Positions 27,905 to 35,687 of a stretch of 55,792 bases of DNA are shown piece by piece. Position 1 is the first letter of the stretch. Each line of letters starts with the position of its first letter. The stretch covers positions 1 through 55,792 of the forward strand of contig JAWLBM010000033.1 of NCBI GenBank assembly GCA_041687675.1, in the 5' to 3' direction. The position numbers and the translations under genes were made by a program. The notes under the pieces were generated by a model. That model saw nothing but the letters and a program-made list of their open reading frames with translations. It was not told where the DNA came from and ran no database searches. This DNA is from JAWLBM01 sp041687675. GTDB taxonomy: Bacteria > Pseudomonadota > Alphaproteobacteria > Rhizobiales > Pleomorphomonadaceae.

Positions 27905-28487
27905 CGGCGTCCCCCTCGGATGCGAGTTCGGCGGCGGCGGCCTCGACGGTGATCCGCCGGTCCTGGGCGATCGAGCGGAGCCGGCGCATGGCGGCGACCT
28001 CGTCGAGCCCCTCGGTGCGCATCAGCCGCAGCATCGCCCGCGCGACGGTCGGGCGATGGCGCAGGCGGTCGCGAAGGTCGTCGATGGTCTCGCGCAGCAG
28101 CCGCGACTGGTCGAAGGCGTGCGCGGCGATCAGCAGCGCGCTGTAGACGCCGGCGGACGAGATCGGCTTCAGGAGATGCGCGTTGGAGCCGTGGCGGAGC
28201 GCCCACTCGACGCGGCCCGGCGCCTCGGAGCCGATCAGCGCGACGAGCGGCATCGGCGCCGAGCCCGCCTCCCAGGGGAACATGCCGTCGAAGGCCATGT
28301 CGGCGTCGAAGAAGACGACGTCGGCGCCGCGGTCCTCGGCCGCGAGCTCGGGCCAGACCTGTCGCACGGTGAGGCCGAGCCGCTCCAGCTGGCGCACCAC
28401 TGCCTCCGCCGACGCGTGCGGGCGGTGCAGCACGACGGCGCGCCACTGGCGCAGCGAGGGCCGGGCGGGAGGGGGCGTCACGGTCAT
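27888..28487 (-). CDS. amiR: AmiR-like ANTAR-domain antitermination regulator
   Basis: An RNA-binding antiterminator of 199 residues. The N-terminal half is a degenerate receiver domain with VVFFDADMAFDG and LLKPIS. The C-terminal three-helix ANTAR domain reads RPTVARAMLRLMRTEGLDEVAAMRRLRSIA in its core. In Pseudomonas aeruginosa AmiR is held inactive by AmiC until amide binds, then prevents termination in the operon leader. Here it overlaps the amiC-like gene by ATGA, as expected for a stoichiometric complex, and a leader terminator is present upstream. Confidence 0.88.
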   Translation of the reverse strand: MTVTPPPARPSLRQWRAVVLHRPHASAEAVVRQLERLGLTVRQVWPELAAEDRGADVVFFDADMAFDGMFPWEAGSAPMPLVALIGSEAPGRVEWALRHGSNAHLLKPISSAGVYSALLIAAHAFDQSRLLRETIDDLRDRLRHRPTVARAMLRLMRTEGLDEVAAMRRLRSIAQDRRITVEAAAAELASEGDADAAGR

Positions 28488-29671
28488 CGGATCACACGCA
28501 GGGTCGGCCTGGATGGCGGCGTTTCGCCGGGCGGCGCGCCGGTCGCACCGGCGGCGAGGTCGAGGTCGATGAGATAGGGGTCCGGCGCCAGCGGCGCCTC
28601 GGCTGCCTCGAGGATGGCGAAGCCGCCGTCGGCGGCGGCGCGGCCGAGCAGCGGCCGGTGCCAGGCGTGGTGTGTCCGCGGGTCGATGGCGATGAGCCCG
28701 GCCGGGGTCTCGAAGCCGCGGCCGGTGGCGACCGCCAGCACGGCGTCCGGATCGTCGCGCCCGGCCTCGCGCAGGCTCTCGGCGAGGATCCGCACGGCCG
28801 TGTAGGCGCCGGTGAAGAAGGCCGAGACCCGGCGGGCCGCGCCGAAGCGCCCGGCGACACGGGCGCGGAAGCGGGCGTTCTCCTCCCCCCGCAGGCTGTC
28901 GAAGTAGACGGCCGTGGCGAGGTGCCCGACCGCCGCCGGCCCGACCAGCCCCAGTTCCACCTCGGTGAGATTGCAGCTCACCACCGGCCGCGCCTCCGCC
29001 CGGAAGGCGGGCTCGTTGCGGCCGAGCGCGGCATAGGCGTCGAGGAAGGCGTAGCTCGACGGACCGATCAGGGTGTTGAGCACGAAGTCCGGCCGCCGGT
29101 CGCGGATCTCGCCGACGATGCGCGAGACGTCGGTGCCGCCGAGCGGCAGGTAGCGCTCGCCGACCACCTCGCCGCGCGGCGACATCAGCTCCCGGGCGAT
29201 CCGGTTGGTCTCCCAGCCCCAGATGTAGTTCGAGCCGACGAGGTAGCCGGCGCTGCCGTAGCGCGGCAGCACGTGGGCGAACAGCGGCACCACGTGCTGG
29301 TTGGGGCAGGCGCCGAGATAGACCACCCGGTCGTTGGCCTCGTAGCCCTCGTAGGGGCACGGGTACCACAGCAGCCCGTCATGGCGCTCGATGACGGGGA
29401 TCATCTCCTTGCGGCTCCAGGAGGTGATGCCGCCGACAAGATGGCGGCAGCCCTCCTCGCGCAGGAGGTGCTCGGCGACGGCCGGATAGCGGTCGGTCTG
29501 GCCGCCGGGATCGCCGAGCCGCGCCTCGAGCCGCACCGGGAAGGAGGGATCCTCGTTGATCTCGGCGAGCGCCATCAGCGCGCCGTCCAGCCCCTCGCGG
29601 CCGAGCGCCGCATAGGGTCCGGTCGTCGAGAAGACGATGCCGATGCGAAGGATCGGACGGCCGTCCGCCAC
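28484..29671 (-). CDS. amiC: AmiC-like amide sensor (type I periplasmic-binding fold, cytoplasmic)
   Basis: A 395-residue binding protein of the AmiC/UrtA type. It begins VADGRPILRIGIVFSTTGPYAALG with no signal peptide, as AmiC does. It also has HLVGGITSWSRKEMIPVIERHDGLLWYPCPYEGYE and YLVGSNYIWGWETNRIARE in parts of the ligand cleft. The GTG at 29671 is chosen because GGGGGAG lies seven bases upstream; the longer frame to 29839 runs through the leader terminator. It heads the operon, followed by amiR. Ligand identity is inferred from the downstream acetamidase/formamidase. Confidence 0.88.
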   Translation of the reverse strand: MADGRPILRIGIVFSTTGPYAALGREGLDGALMALAEINEDPSFPVRLEARLGDPGGQTDRYPAVAEHLLREEGCRHLVGGITSWSRKEMIPVIERHDGLLWYPCPYEGYEANDRVVYLGACPNQHVVPLFAHVLPRYGSAGYLVGSNYIWGWETNRIARELMSPRGEVVGERYLPLGGTDVSRIVGEIRDRRPDFVLNTLIGPSSYAFLDAYAALGRNEPAFRAEARPVVSCNLTEVELGLVGPAAVGHLATAVYFDSLRGEENARFRARVAGRFGAARRVSAFFTGAYTAVRILAESLREAGRDDPDAVLAVATGRGFETPAGLIAIDPRTHHAWHRPLLGRAAADGGFAILEAAEAPLAPDPYLIDLDLAAGATGAPPGETPPSRPTLRVIR

Positions 29672-29705
29672 GCCAAACTCCCCCTGCCGGGCCTGGCCCG
29701 GGCCC

Positions 29706-29759
29706 GAAAAAACCAAAAGCCCCGACCCGCGCCTCGGGAAAGGCGTGGACGTCGGGGCT
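29706..29759 (-). terminator. Leader terminator ahead of amiC
   Basis: On the minus strand AGCCCCGAC (29759-29751) pairs with GTCGGGGCT (29726-29718). Inside lies a second helix CGCCT/AGGCG with a 6-base loop, and TTTTGGTTTTTT follows. This is a textbook intrinsic terminator 35 bases before the amiC GTG, so the operon needs antitermination. Confidence 0.88.
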
Positions 29760-29787
29760 CGGTCGCCGCGCGGCATTTCATATGCCG
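29753..29787 (-). promoter_or_regulatory. Candidate ANTAR dual-hairpin target in the amiC leader
   Basis: Two adjacent hairpins precede the terminator. The first (29771-29787) has a 6-bp stem CGGCAU/AUGCCG with loop AUGAA. The second (29753-29768) has hexaloop ACCGAG, with A at 1 and G at 4 as known ANTAR targets show, on a 5-position stem with one C-C mismatch. It shares bases with the 5' arm of the terminator, so the two folds exclude each other. The first loop is not a strict match to the known motif. Confidence 0.5.
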
Positions 29788-29801
29788 AATTGTTAATCCG
29801 C

Positions 29802-29830
29802 ATCAAAGCCCTTCGCGCGGCGGCCGTCAA
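29802..29830 (-). promoter_or_regulatory. Sigma-70 promoter of the amide operon
   Basis: On the minus strand, -35 TTGACG (29830-29825) and -10 TTTGAT (29807-29802) are separated by exactly 17 bases. Transcription would start near 29795, just before the first leader hairpin. Confidence 0.65.
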
Positions 29831-29974
29831 GCCCGGCAAAGGCCCGCCAGGGCACCGTGCACGGGTCGGCGCGTCGCCGGCGCACGTCCGGGAGGCGCCC
29901 CGCCTCTGGGGGCGCGCCGGAACTTTTGCCCGCCGCCGGGGCTTCGATCGGCAGGATCACCGGAGGAAATTGCC

Positions 29975-30409
29975 ATGTTCAAACCTTTTTCCGCGATCGT
30001 CGGCGCCGGCCTGCTGCTCGCCGGCTGCGTCGCGACGACGACCACCACCACATTCGTCAGCCAGCCGGACGCCTACGCCACCGCCAGCGTCAACCTGAGG
30101 GCGGGCCCGAGCCGGGACTTCCCGCGGGTCGGATATGTGCGGGCGGGCGCCCCGCTCCGGGTCTATGGATGCGTGCGCGGCTACTCCTGGTGCGACGTCT
30201 CGGCCCGCGGCGACCGCGGCTGGATGTCGTCCCGCTACATCAGCCTGTTCTACAGCGACGACCGCTATGTGATCCGGCGCGACTACGACCTGCCGGTGGT
30301 CGACTTCGACTTCGGCTACTGGGACCGCTGGTACACCGACTACCCCTTCTACGGGGAGCGGGTCTGGCGGCGGCGCTATCCGCGCTACTCCATCGGCGTG
30401 ACGCTCTGA
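29975..30409 (+). CDS. SH3-domain lipoprotein
   Basis: A 144-residue protein with lipobox LLLAGC (Cys18) after a short leader, so probably membrane-anchored in the periplasm. A bacterial SH3b domain follows: ATASVNLRAGPSRDFPRVGYVRAGAPLRVYG, then CDVSARGDRGWMSSRYIS. Such domains usually bind cell-wall peptides. The C terminus is Tyr/Asp/Arg-rich (about 100-140). CGGAGGAAA lies five bases before the ATG. It is divergent from the amide operon. Confidence 0.85.
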   Translation: MFKPFSAIVGAGLLLAGCVATTTTTTFVSQPDAYATASVNLRAGPSRDFPRVGYVRAGAPLRVYGCVRGYSWCDVSARGDRGWMSSRYISLFYSDDRYVIRRDYDLPVVDFDFGYWDRWYTDYPFYGERVWRRRYPRYSIGVTL

Positions 30410-30454
30410 CGCCGAGCCGCGGCCGCGGGGTCCGCGCCTCGCGGCCGGACGCCC

Positions 30455-30644
30455 TCAACCCTTCACAGCGCGCGTGGTCAGCGAGCGGCCGATCTGCCGG
30501 TACATGACAAGGCCGAGCACCAGCGGCGGCAGCGTCGCCAGCATCATCACCGCCGAGGCGACGCCCCAGCGGACGCCCCCGCCCGAGGCGGCGAAACTGT
30601 CCTCGATCCAGCGGCGCCAGATGATGGCCCGGCCGACCGTGCCG
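30455..30644 (-). pseudogene. C-terminal remnant of a MalG/UgpE-type sugar ABC permease
   Basis: Read on the minus strand this stretch encodes about 62 residues ending at TGA 30455. The last part is VASAVMMLATLPPLVLGLV and then YRQIGRSLTTRAVKG, the classic last span and C terminus of carbohydrate permeases (usually ending AGAVKG). No start, EAA loop or other spans precede it; the frame meets a stop beside the end of the next gene. It is a deletion remnant. Confidence 0.62.
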
Positions 30645-30670
30645 CGGCGCCTCCTCGCAGGCCGAGCGGC

Positions 30671-31243
30671 TCAGTTCGGCAGCGCCGCCTCGTCCTCCGC
30701 GCCCGCTTCCGGATCGGTGGCGGTCGCCTCCAGCGCGCCCGGATCGAGTTCGGCCCAGAAGACCTCGGTGCCGGGCAGGCCCGGCTGGCGGCCGCGGCTC
30801 GCCTTCACCGCCCGCCACTGCCGGCCCTGGAAGTCGACCACGTCGTTGCTGCGGTAGGAGCGCGTGGAGCCCCAGCCGCCGCGCGGGCGGAGCAGCGTCG
30901 TCGGCTGCGGCGTCTCGACGCCGAGCAGCGCGGTGCGGCAGTTGGCGACCGGAACGCTCGCCCTCGCCTCGCCCGCCTCCACGTCGATGGTGCAGCCGGG
31001 CAGCACCGTGCGCCGGGCGATGCGGAAGACGCCGGTCGCCGGATCGGCGATCTCGAACAACTCGGTCCCCGCCACGCGGACCTCGGCGCCCGGCGCCGCC
31101 GTGCCGGCGATCACGAACCGCCCCTGCTCGAAAGTGGCGACGTCGATCGAAAGCCCCTGCTGCGCCCTCGCCGCCTCCGGCGCGAGGACCACAACCGGGA
31201 GCACGGCGAGGAGGAGGCGTGACAGGCGGACGGACGAACCCAT
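30671..31243 (-). CDS. Secreted protein with a CBM5/12-like (chitin-binding type) module
   Basis: A 190-residue exported protein with signal peptide MGSSVRLSRLLLAVLPVVVL and likely cleavage after ARA. The middle is a beta-rich domain (FVIAGTAAPGAEVRVAGTELFEIAD). At about 125-165 the spacing WGSTRSYRSNDVVDFQGRQW and W-A-E-L matches small carbohydrate-binding modules of the ChtBD3 type. The tail is acidic. CGGGAG precedes the ATG by ten bases. Ligand unknown; the module call is by eye. Confidence 0.68.
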   Translation of the reverse strand: MGSSVRLSRLLLAVLPVVVLAPEAARAQQGLSIDVATFEQGRFVIAGTAAPGAEVRVAGTELFEIADPATGVFRIARRTVLPGCTIDVEAGEARASVPVANCRTALLGVETPQPTTLLRPRGGWGSTRSYRSNDVVDFQGRQWRAVKASRGRQPGLPGTEVFWAELDPGALEATATDPEAGAEDEAALPN

Positions 31244-31441
31244 GAACTTGAACTCCCGCGTGTTCGGGCGGCCGACTCGCGCGGCCGCGGTGCATCGCGG
31301 TCGATCAAAGCACCCTCCGCCGTGACTGCGGAAATCGCCATGGGTGCAACCTGTCACGCGCCATAGGTCCCCATGTGACCGCCGTTGCCTGCCGAACGTC
31401 GTCGGCATCCGCGGACGACCACGCCGGGCCGCTTGACGGAG

Positions 31442-31473
31442 CGGCCGGATCGCGGGTCCCGCAGCTCCGGCCG
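31442..31473 (-). terminator. Strong hairpin after the DapA-family gene
   Basis: An 8-bp stem CGGCCGGA/TCCGGCCG encloses a second GCGGG/CCCGC helix, ten bases beyond the stop of the DapA-family gene. There is no T-run, so it may be a stabiliser or a Rho-assisted end of the minus-strand arm of the catabolic locus. Confidence 0.4.
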
Positions 31474-31482
31474 TGCCGCAAG

Positions 31483-32403
31483 TCAGTGGCCCCAACTCAG
31501 CGCCAGCGGGTTCACCTCCCGGGCGAGTTCCAGAAGCTGGGCGCGCGTGTCGGGGTGCAGCGGCCGGGTCGGGTGGCGGACCGCCTCGGAGGCGATCACG
31601 CCGCCCTCCTTCATCACCACCTTGCACGAGCGCCAGCCGCACTGGCGGTTCTCGAAGTTGATGATCGGCAGCAACCGGTTGTAGATCGCCGCCGCCCCGG
31701 CGCGGTCGCCCGCGAGGTAGGCGGCGATCGCCGGGCGGATCAGGTCCGGCAGCGTGGCCGAGGTCATCGAGCCGGTGGCGCCGGCGTCGAGGTCGGCCAT
31801 CAGCGTGATCGCCTCCTCGCCGTCGAAGGGCCCCTCGATGGCGTCGCCGCCGGCCTCGATGAGCGCGCGGATCTTGGCCGCCGCCTGCGGCGTCTCGATC
31901 TTGAACAGGCGCACCTGCTCGAACTCGCGCGCCATGCGGGCGAGGAAGGGCACCGACAGGGTGGCGCCGGAGATCGGCGCGTCCTGCACCATGATCGGGA
32001 TGCCGCCGGCACGCCCGGCCCGCTCGAAGTGCTCGAAGGTCCCCTGCTCGTCCGCCCGGAGCAGCGCGCCGTGGTAGGGCGGCATCATCATCAGCATCGC
32101 GGCGCCCATCGCCGCCGCCTCGCGGGCGCGGGCCTCGACGACGGCGGTGGAGAAGTGGGAGACGGTGACGATCACCGGCACCCGGCCGGCCACGTGCTCG
32201 AGGCAGAGCCGCGTCAGCACCGCCCGCTCCTCGTCGGAGAGCAGGAACTGCTCGGAGAAGTTGGCGAGGATGCAGATGCCGTCGACGCCCTGGTCCACCA
32301 TGCAGTCGAGCACGCGCTGCATGCCCGGAAGATCGAGGGTGCCGTCGTCATGGAACGGCGTCGGCGCGACCGGCCAGATGCCGCTGTAAGGTCTCCTGGT
32401 CAT
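31483..32403 (-). CDS. DapA/N-acetylneuraminate-lyase family protein, atypical active site
   Basis: A 306-residue TIM-barrel enzyme of the DHDPS superfamily, whose members form a Schiff base between a lysine and a keto acid. The lysine is present (LFKIETP, Lys168). By eye, two other conserved features are altered. The GTTGE loop reads ANFSE (about 47-51), and the usual YNVP tyrosine segment reads VQDAP (about 139-143). It may therefore be a lyase or dehydratase with different chemistry. AGGAAA precedes the ATG at 32403. It closes the minus-strand arm of the GntR/Liv locus. Confidence 0.82.
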   Translation of the reverse strand: MTRRPYSGIWPVAPTPFHDDGTLDLPGMQRVLDCMVDQGVDGICILANFSEQFLLSDEERAVLTRLCLEHVAGRVPVIVTVSHFSTAVVEARAREAAAMGAAMLMMMPPYHGALLRADEQGTFEHFERAGRAGGIPIMVQDAPISGATLSVPFLARMAREFEQVRLFKIETPQAAAKIRALIEAGGDAIEGPFDGEEAITLMADLDAGATGSMTSATLPDLIRPAIAAYLAGDRAGAAAIYNRLLPIINFENRQCGWRSCKVVMKEGGVIASEAVRHPTRPLHPDTRAQLLELAREVNPLALSWGH

Positions 32404-32497
32404 GGCTATGCTCGTTTCCTGCCCTGTCGTTTCTCGTGTGCCGCCCCTTTGTCGCCGAGTCGGCGTCATCCGGCCAGGGCCGGGCCGATCCGCGGTG

Positions 32498-32538
32498 CCG
32501 CGGCCGGTCCGGAGGGCACGCCTCCGGACCGGCCGCGG
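32498..32538 (-). other. 18-bp intercistronic stem-loop after the Liv binding-protein gene
   Basis: A perfect 18-bp GC-rich stem (32498-32515 with 32521-32538) and a five-base loop begins four bases after the TAG of the binding-protein gene. No T-run follows. Such hairpins commonly protect the 3' end of abundant binding-protein messages and lower expression of the next gene. Confidence 0.6.
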
Positions 32539-32542
32539 AAGG

Positions 32543-33805
32543 CTACTTGATCTGCGCCTTGATGGCGTCGACGTCGTCCGTCGTCATCTGGCCGACCGTG
32601 GTGACCTCGCCGTCCTGGATCCGCCACAGGCGGAACGGGCCGGTGATGTCGCCGTTCTCGTCGAACTGCACGGGACCGATGACGCCCTCGTACTTGATCG
32701 GCTTGCCCTCCTTGATGAGGGCGAGGGCCTTGGCGAACTCGTCGGCGCCGGCGTGGATCACTTCGCCCGCCGGATCGAGCACCTCGCGGATCGCCGCGCG
32801 GATCGGCTCGCTCTCGAAGGTGCCGGCCTTGGCGACGGCGAGGCCGACGATGGCGCCGGCGTCATAGGCGCGGTCCGCGGCCGGGTTGGACGGCTCGAGC
32901 CCGGAGAACGCCTTGTAGTTGGCGTTGAAATACTCGGTCGACGGCGTCGGGTTGGTGCCCGATGAGGTGCCGTAGGCCTCGTTCAGGTACTCCGCCCCGA
33001 CGCTCTCGATGAAGTCCGGGCTGTTCATGCCGTCGTTGAGCAGGAACTTCTGCACGCCGCCCTGGCTGATCCACTGGCGGGCGATGGTGGCGCCGTCCAC
33101 CGGGTAGCTGACGAGGTAGAGCCCGTCCGGCTCGCCGCCCATCGCGGCGGTGACCTCGGAGGCGTAGCTCGCCTGCTTCTCGTTGTAGGGGGTCACCGAG
33201 ACCACCTCGCCGCCGAGCGCCTCGTAGGCGGCGGTGAACTCCTTCACCATGTTGACGCCGAAGTCGTTGTTGACGTGGATGATCGACAGCTTCCTGAAGC
33301 CCTGGTCCAGCGCGTACTTTGCCGCCGCGACGCCCTGCAGCGCGTCGGAGGTGATGGTGCGGAAGAACATGCCGTTGGACTTGCCTTCGCGCGAGAGGTT
33401 GGTGAGCGTCGGCGAGGACGACGCCGGCGAGACCTGCACCACCTTCGCGGGCCCGGTGACCGAGGTGAGGATCGGGATCGACACCGACGAGATGATGCCG
33501 CCGATGACGACCGGCACCTTCTCCACCTGGACGAGCTGGGTCGCCACGTCGACCGCCACGTTGCCCTGGGACTGGCTGTCGCGGGTGTCGGTGACGAGGT
33601 CGCAGCCGGCGGCGCCGCCGGCCTGGTTGACGTCGCGGAAGGCCATCTCGATGGACTTCGCGCCGGCCTGGCCGTAGGCGCCGGCCGGACCGGTCAGTTC
33701 CATGACCACGCCGACCTTGTGCTCGCAGTCGGCGGCGAGCGCCGCCGGCGCGGTCGTCGCCAGCATGGCGGCGGCCAGCGCCGCGAGTGCGCAAGACTTT
33801 GTCAT
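32543..33805 (-). CDS. Branched-chain amino acid-type ABC substrate-binding protein
   Basis: A 420-residue periplasmic protein (LivK/Leu-binding family) with signal peptide MTKSCALAALAAAMLATTAP, cut near ALA. It has VGVVMELTGPAGAYGQAGAKSIEMAF, GGIISSVSIPILTSV and VQVSPASSSPTLT, the ligand-site region of lobe 1. GGGAGAGG precedes ATG 33805. The matching permeases and ATPases are LivGFHM on the other arm of this divergent locus. Ligand unknown; this family also takes aromatic, amide and nitrogenous compounds. Confidence 0.92.
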   Translation of the reverse strand: MTKSCALAALAAAMLATTAPAALAADCEHKVGVVMELTGPAGAYGQAGAKSIEMAFRDVNQAGGAAGCDLVTDTRDSQSQGNVAVDVATQLVQVEKVPVVIGGIISSVSIPILTSVTGPAKVVQVSPASSSPTLTNLSREGKSNGMFFRTITSDALQGVAAAKYALDQGFRKLSIIHVNNDFGVNMVKEFTAAYEALGGEVVSVTPYNEKQASYASEVTAAMGGEPDGLYLVSYPVDGATIARQWISQGGVQKFLLNDGMNSPDFIESVGAEYLNEAYGTSSGTNPTPSTEYFNANYKAFSGLEPSNPAADRAYDAGAIVGLAVAKAGTFESEPIRAAIREVLDPAGEVIHAGADEFAKALALIKEGKPIKYEGVIGPVQFDENGDITGPFRLWRIQDGEVTTVGQMTTDDVDAIKAQIK

Positions 33806-33858
33806 CGTCCCTCTCCCTCTGGTTCTCTTCTCTGGGCTACGAACGGCCTGGGTCCGTT

Positions 33859-34269
33859 TCAAGCCACCGGCATCCAGGTCTCATGCAGGTGGCGCCAGGC
33901 GACGCGGTGCGGGGCCGCGTCGTCCTCAACGAACAGCGCGGTGGACCGGCGGCGGCTCGCCCGCCCCCCGCGCATTTGCGATTCGACATAGCTGACGAGC
34001 ACCGCGCCCTCGTCCCGCCAGACCTCCACGACGTCGGAGATCCCGATTTCGAAGGCCGGGTCGCCGAGCCGGGCGAGCCCCTCCACATGGGCGAGGATCT
34101 CGGCCCGCGCCATCACCGAGCCGTCCGGCGAGACGAGGCCGAAGCCCTCGTCGAAGGCGCGCTCGAACAGCGCCCGGTCGAAGGCCGCGGTACCCCGGCC
34201 CATGGCCACGAAGTCGGCGTGGCGGTCGATCACCTCGGCCCTCGCCCGCTCGAACAGGTCGGCGCTCAT
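33859..34269 (-). CDS. NTF2-like (SnoaL/DUF4440-type) small protein
   Basis: A 136-residue alpha+beta cone-fold protein. It has an N-terminal helix pair, then MARAEILAHVEGLARLGDPAFEIGISDVVEVWRD in parts, a strand VLVSYVESQM and the C-terminal HRVAWRHLHETWMPVA. The HETW-type ending is common in this fold, which includes isomerases and dehydratases. ATGA overlap with the aldo/keto reductase ties it to the operon. Function unknown. Confidence 0.75.
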   Translation of the reverse strand: MSADLFERARAEVIDRHADFVAMGRGTAAFDRALFERAFDEGFGLVSPDGSVMARAEILAHVEGLARLGDPAFEIGISDVVEVWRDEGAVLVSYVESQMRGGRASRRRSTALFVEDDAAPHRVAWRHLHETWMPVA

Positions 34270-35327
34270 GAGGCCACCTTGGCGTTCTCGTTGTAGCGCA
34301 TGATGGACCCGTGCCGGCCGGTGCGGTCGCGCTCCAGCGCGAAGGTGTCGCCCTCCGGCCCCCGGCGCCGTCCGGTCACCGCGCGGATCGCCGCATGGTC
34401 CTCGACGGAGAGCCGGATGCCGCCGATCGCCGCATTGGCGGCGACATGGCTGCGGTTGCGGGCGCCGACGATCACGGCCGCCACGGCCGGCGCGTCCAGC
34501 ATCGCCGCGCTCGCGACGGTGGCGATGTCGCTGCCGTGGCGATCGGCGATGGCGCGCAGCACCCGGAGCAGGTCCTGGAACAGCGCCCAGCCGCCGAAGT
34601 CGTCGATGATCAGCTTGTACTTGGTCAGCGAACGGTTCTCGAGCGGCCCCTCCGGCTCCGGCCGGCCCAGCCAGCGGTCGGAGAGGAAGCCGCCGGCCAC
34701 CGAGCCGTAGCAAAGAAGACCGATGCCGTTCGCCTCGGCCGCCGCGACGAGGCCGTGGGTCGGCCGGTCGTCGAGCAGCGAGTATTGCACCTGCATCGAC
34801 ACCAGCGGGACGCCCGCCGCCACCATCTCCAGCGTGTGCGGCGTGTCGAAGTTGGTGCCGCCGATGTGCTCCACCTTGCCCTCGCGGCGCATCTCGTCCA
34901 GCCAGCCGAGGGCGTCGAGGTAGCCCGGGACGGCGTAGTCCCACCAGTGGAACTGCACCAGGTCGAGACGCTCCATCCGCAGCCGCCGGAGCGACTGCTC
35001 GACGATGGCGCGGACATGGTGGCGGCGAAGGCTGGGCAGGAGGTCGAGGTCCGGCACCAGCTTGGTGTGGACCTTCACGGCGCCGAGCGCCTCCGCGCCG
35101 CGCTCCGCCCGGTAGCGGTCGCGGAAGGCGCCGATCAGTTCCTCCACCCCGGTGTAGATGTCGGCGCAGTCGAAGGTGACGATGCCGGCGTCGGCGAAGG
35201 CCATCATGTCCTCGACCGCCGCGGCCCGGTCGACGGCGCCGTGGCCGCCGGCGAGCTGCCAGCCGCCGCGGATCACCCGGCTGATCCGGTAGCCGGGGCG
35301 AAGCTCGATGGTGGGAACGGCGGACAT
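34266..35327 (-). CDS. Aldo/keto reductase
   Basis: A 353-residue NAD(P)H-dependent oxidoreductase. The catalytic tetrad is visible as Asp53, Tyr58 (FDCADIYTGVEELIG), Lys89 (VHTKLV) and His127 (FHWWDY). Distal segments VSMQVQYSLLDDRPTHGL and GIGLLCYGSVAGGFLSDRW fit the family. Its ATG abuts the TAA of the TIGR04076 gene, and its stop overlaps the NTF2-like start. It should reduce or oxidise an aldehyde or ketone intermediate of the locus. Confidence 0.9.
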   Translation of the reverse strand: MSAVPTIELRPGYRISRVIRGGWQLAGGHGAVDRAAAVEDMMAFADAGIVTFDCADIYTGVEELIGAFRDRYRAERGAEALGAVKVHTKLVPDLDLLPSLRRHHVRAIVEQSLRRLRMERLDLVQFHWWDYAVPGYLDALGWLDEMRREGKVEHIGGTNFDTPHTLEMVAAGVPLVSMQVQYSLLDDRPTHGLVAAAEANGIGLLCYGSVAGGFLSDRWLGRPEPEGPLENRSLTKYKLIIDDFGGWALFQDLLRVLRAIADRHGSDIATVASAAMLDAPAVAAVIVGARNRSHVAANAAIGGIRLSVEDHAAIRAVTGRRRGPEGDTFALERDRTGRHGSIMRYNENAKVAS

Positions 35328-35687
35328 TTAGGTGCACTCCGGGCGCAGGGGAACGGCGGTGGTCTCGGCATGGCTGAACCGGCGCAGCCGGGTCCGGGTG
35401 ATGCGCAGGCGGGACGGGCAGTTGGGATCCGGGCAGGCCACCTCGGCGTCGGTGGTCATCCAGTCGTTCGGATGCGCCGGCCGCTGCTTGGCGGCGAGCA
35501 GCGGCAGCACTGAGGCGAGCGAATAAATGGAGATGCCCTGGCCGGGCGGCAGGTGCAGCATCTCGCCCCTGAGCTCGAACCAGTCGCCGACGCTGGCGCC
35601 GCAATAGAGCTTCGCCCCCTCGGGCGCGACCACCTCGACGCGGAGATCCCAGAGGTCGAACCCGTCGTCCGCCGCCGCCCCGCTCAC
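35328..35687 (-). CDS. TIGR04076 family protein
   Basis: A 119-residue protein with LYCGASVGDWFELRGEMLHLPPGQGISIYSLASVLPLL in parts, followed by CPDPNCPSRLRITRTRL. This is the arrangement of the uncharacterised TIGR04076 family (C-G-D-x-F, a Ser-Ile-Tyr helix, then CPDP). The cysteines could bind metal, but no function is established. It begins at GTG 35687, four bases overlapping the DUF3830 stop (GTGA), with GGGAGG seven bases upstream. Confidence 0.78.
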   Translation of the reverse strand: MSGAAADDGFDLWDLRVEVVAPEGAKLYCGASVGDWFELRGEMLHLPPGQGISIYSLASVLPLLAAKQRPAHPNDWMTTDAEVACPDPNCPSRLRITRTRLRRFSHAETTAVPLRPECT

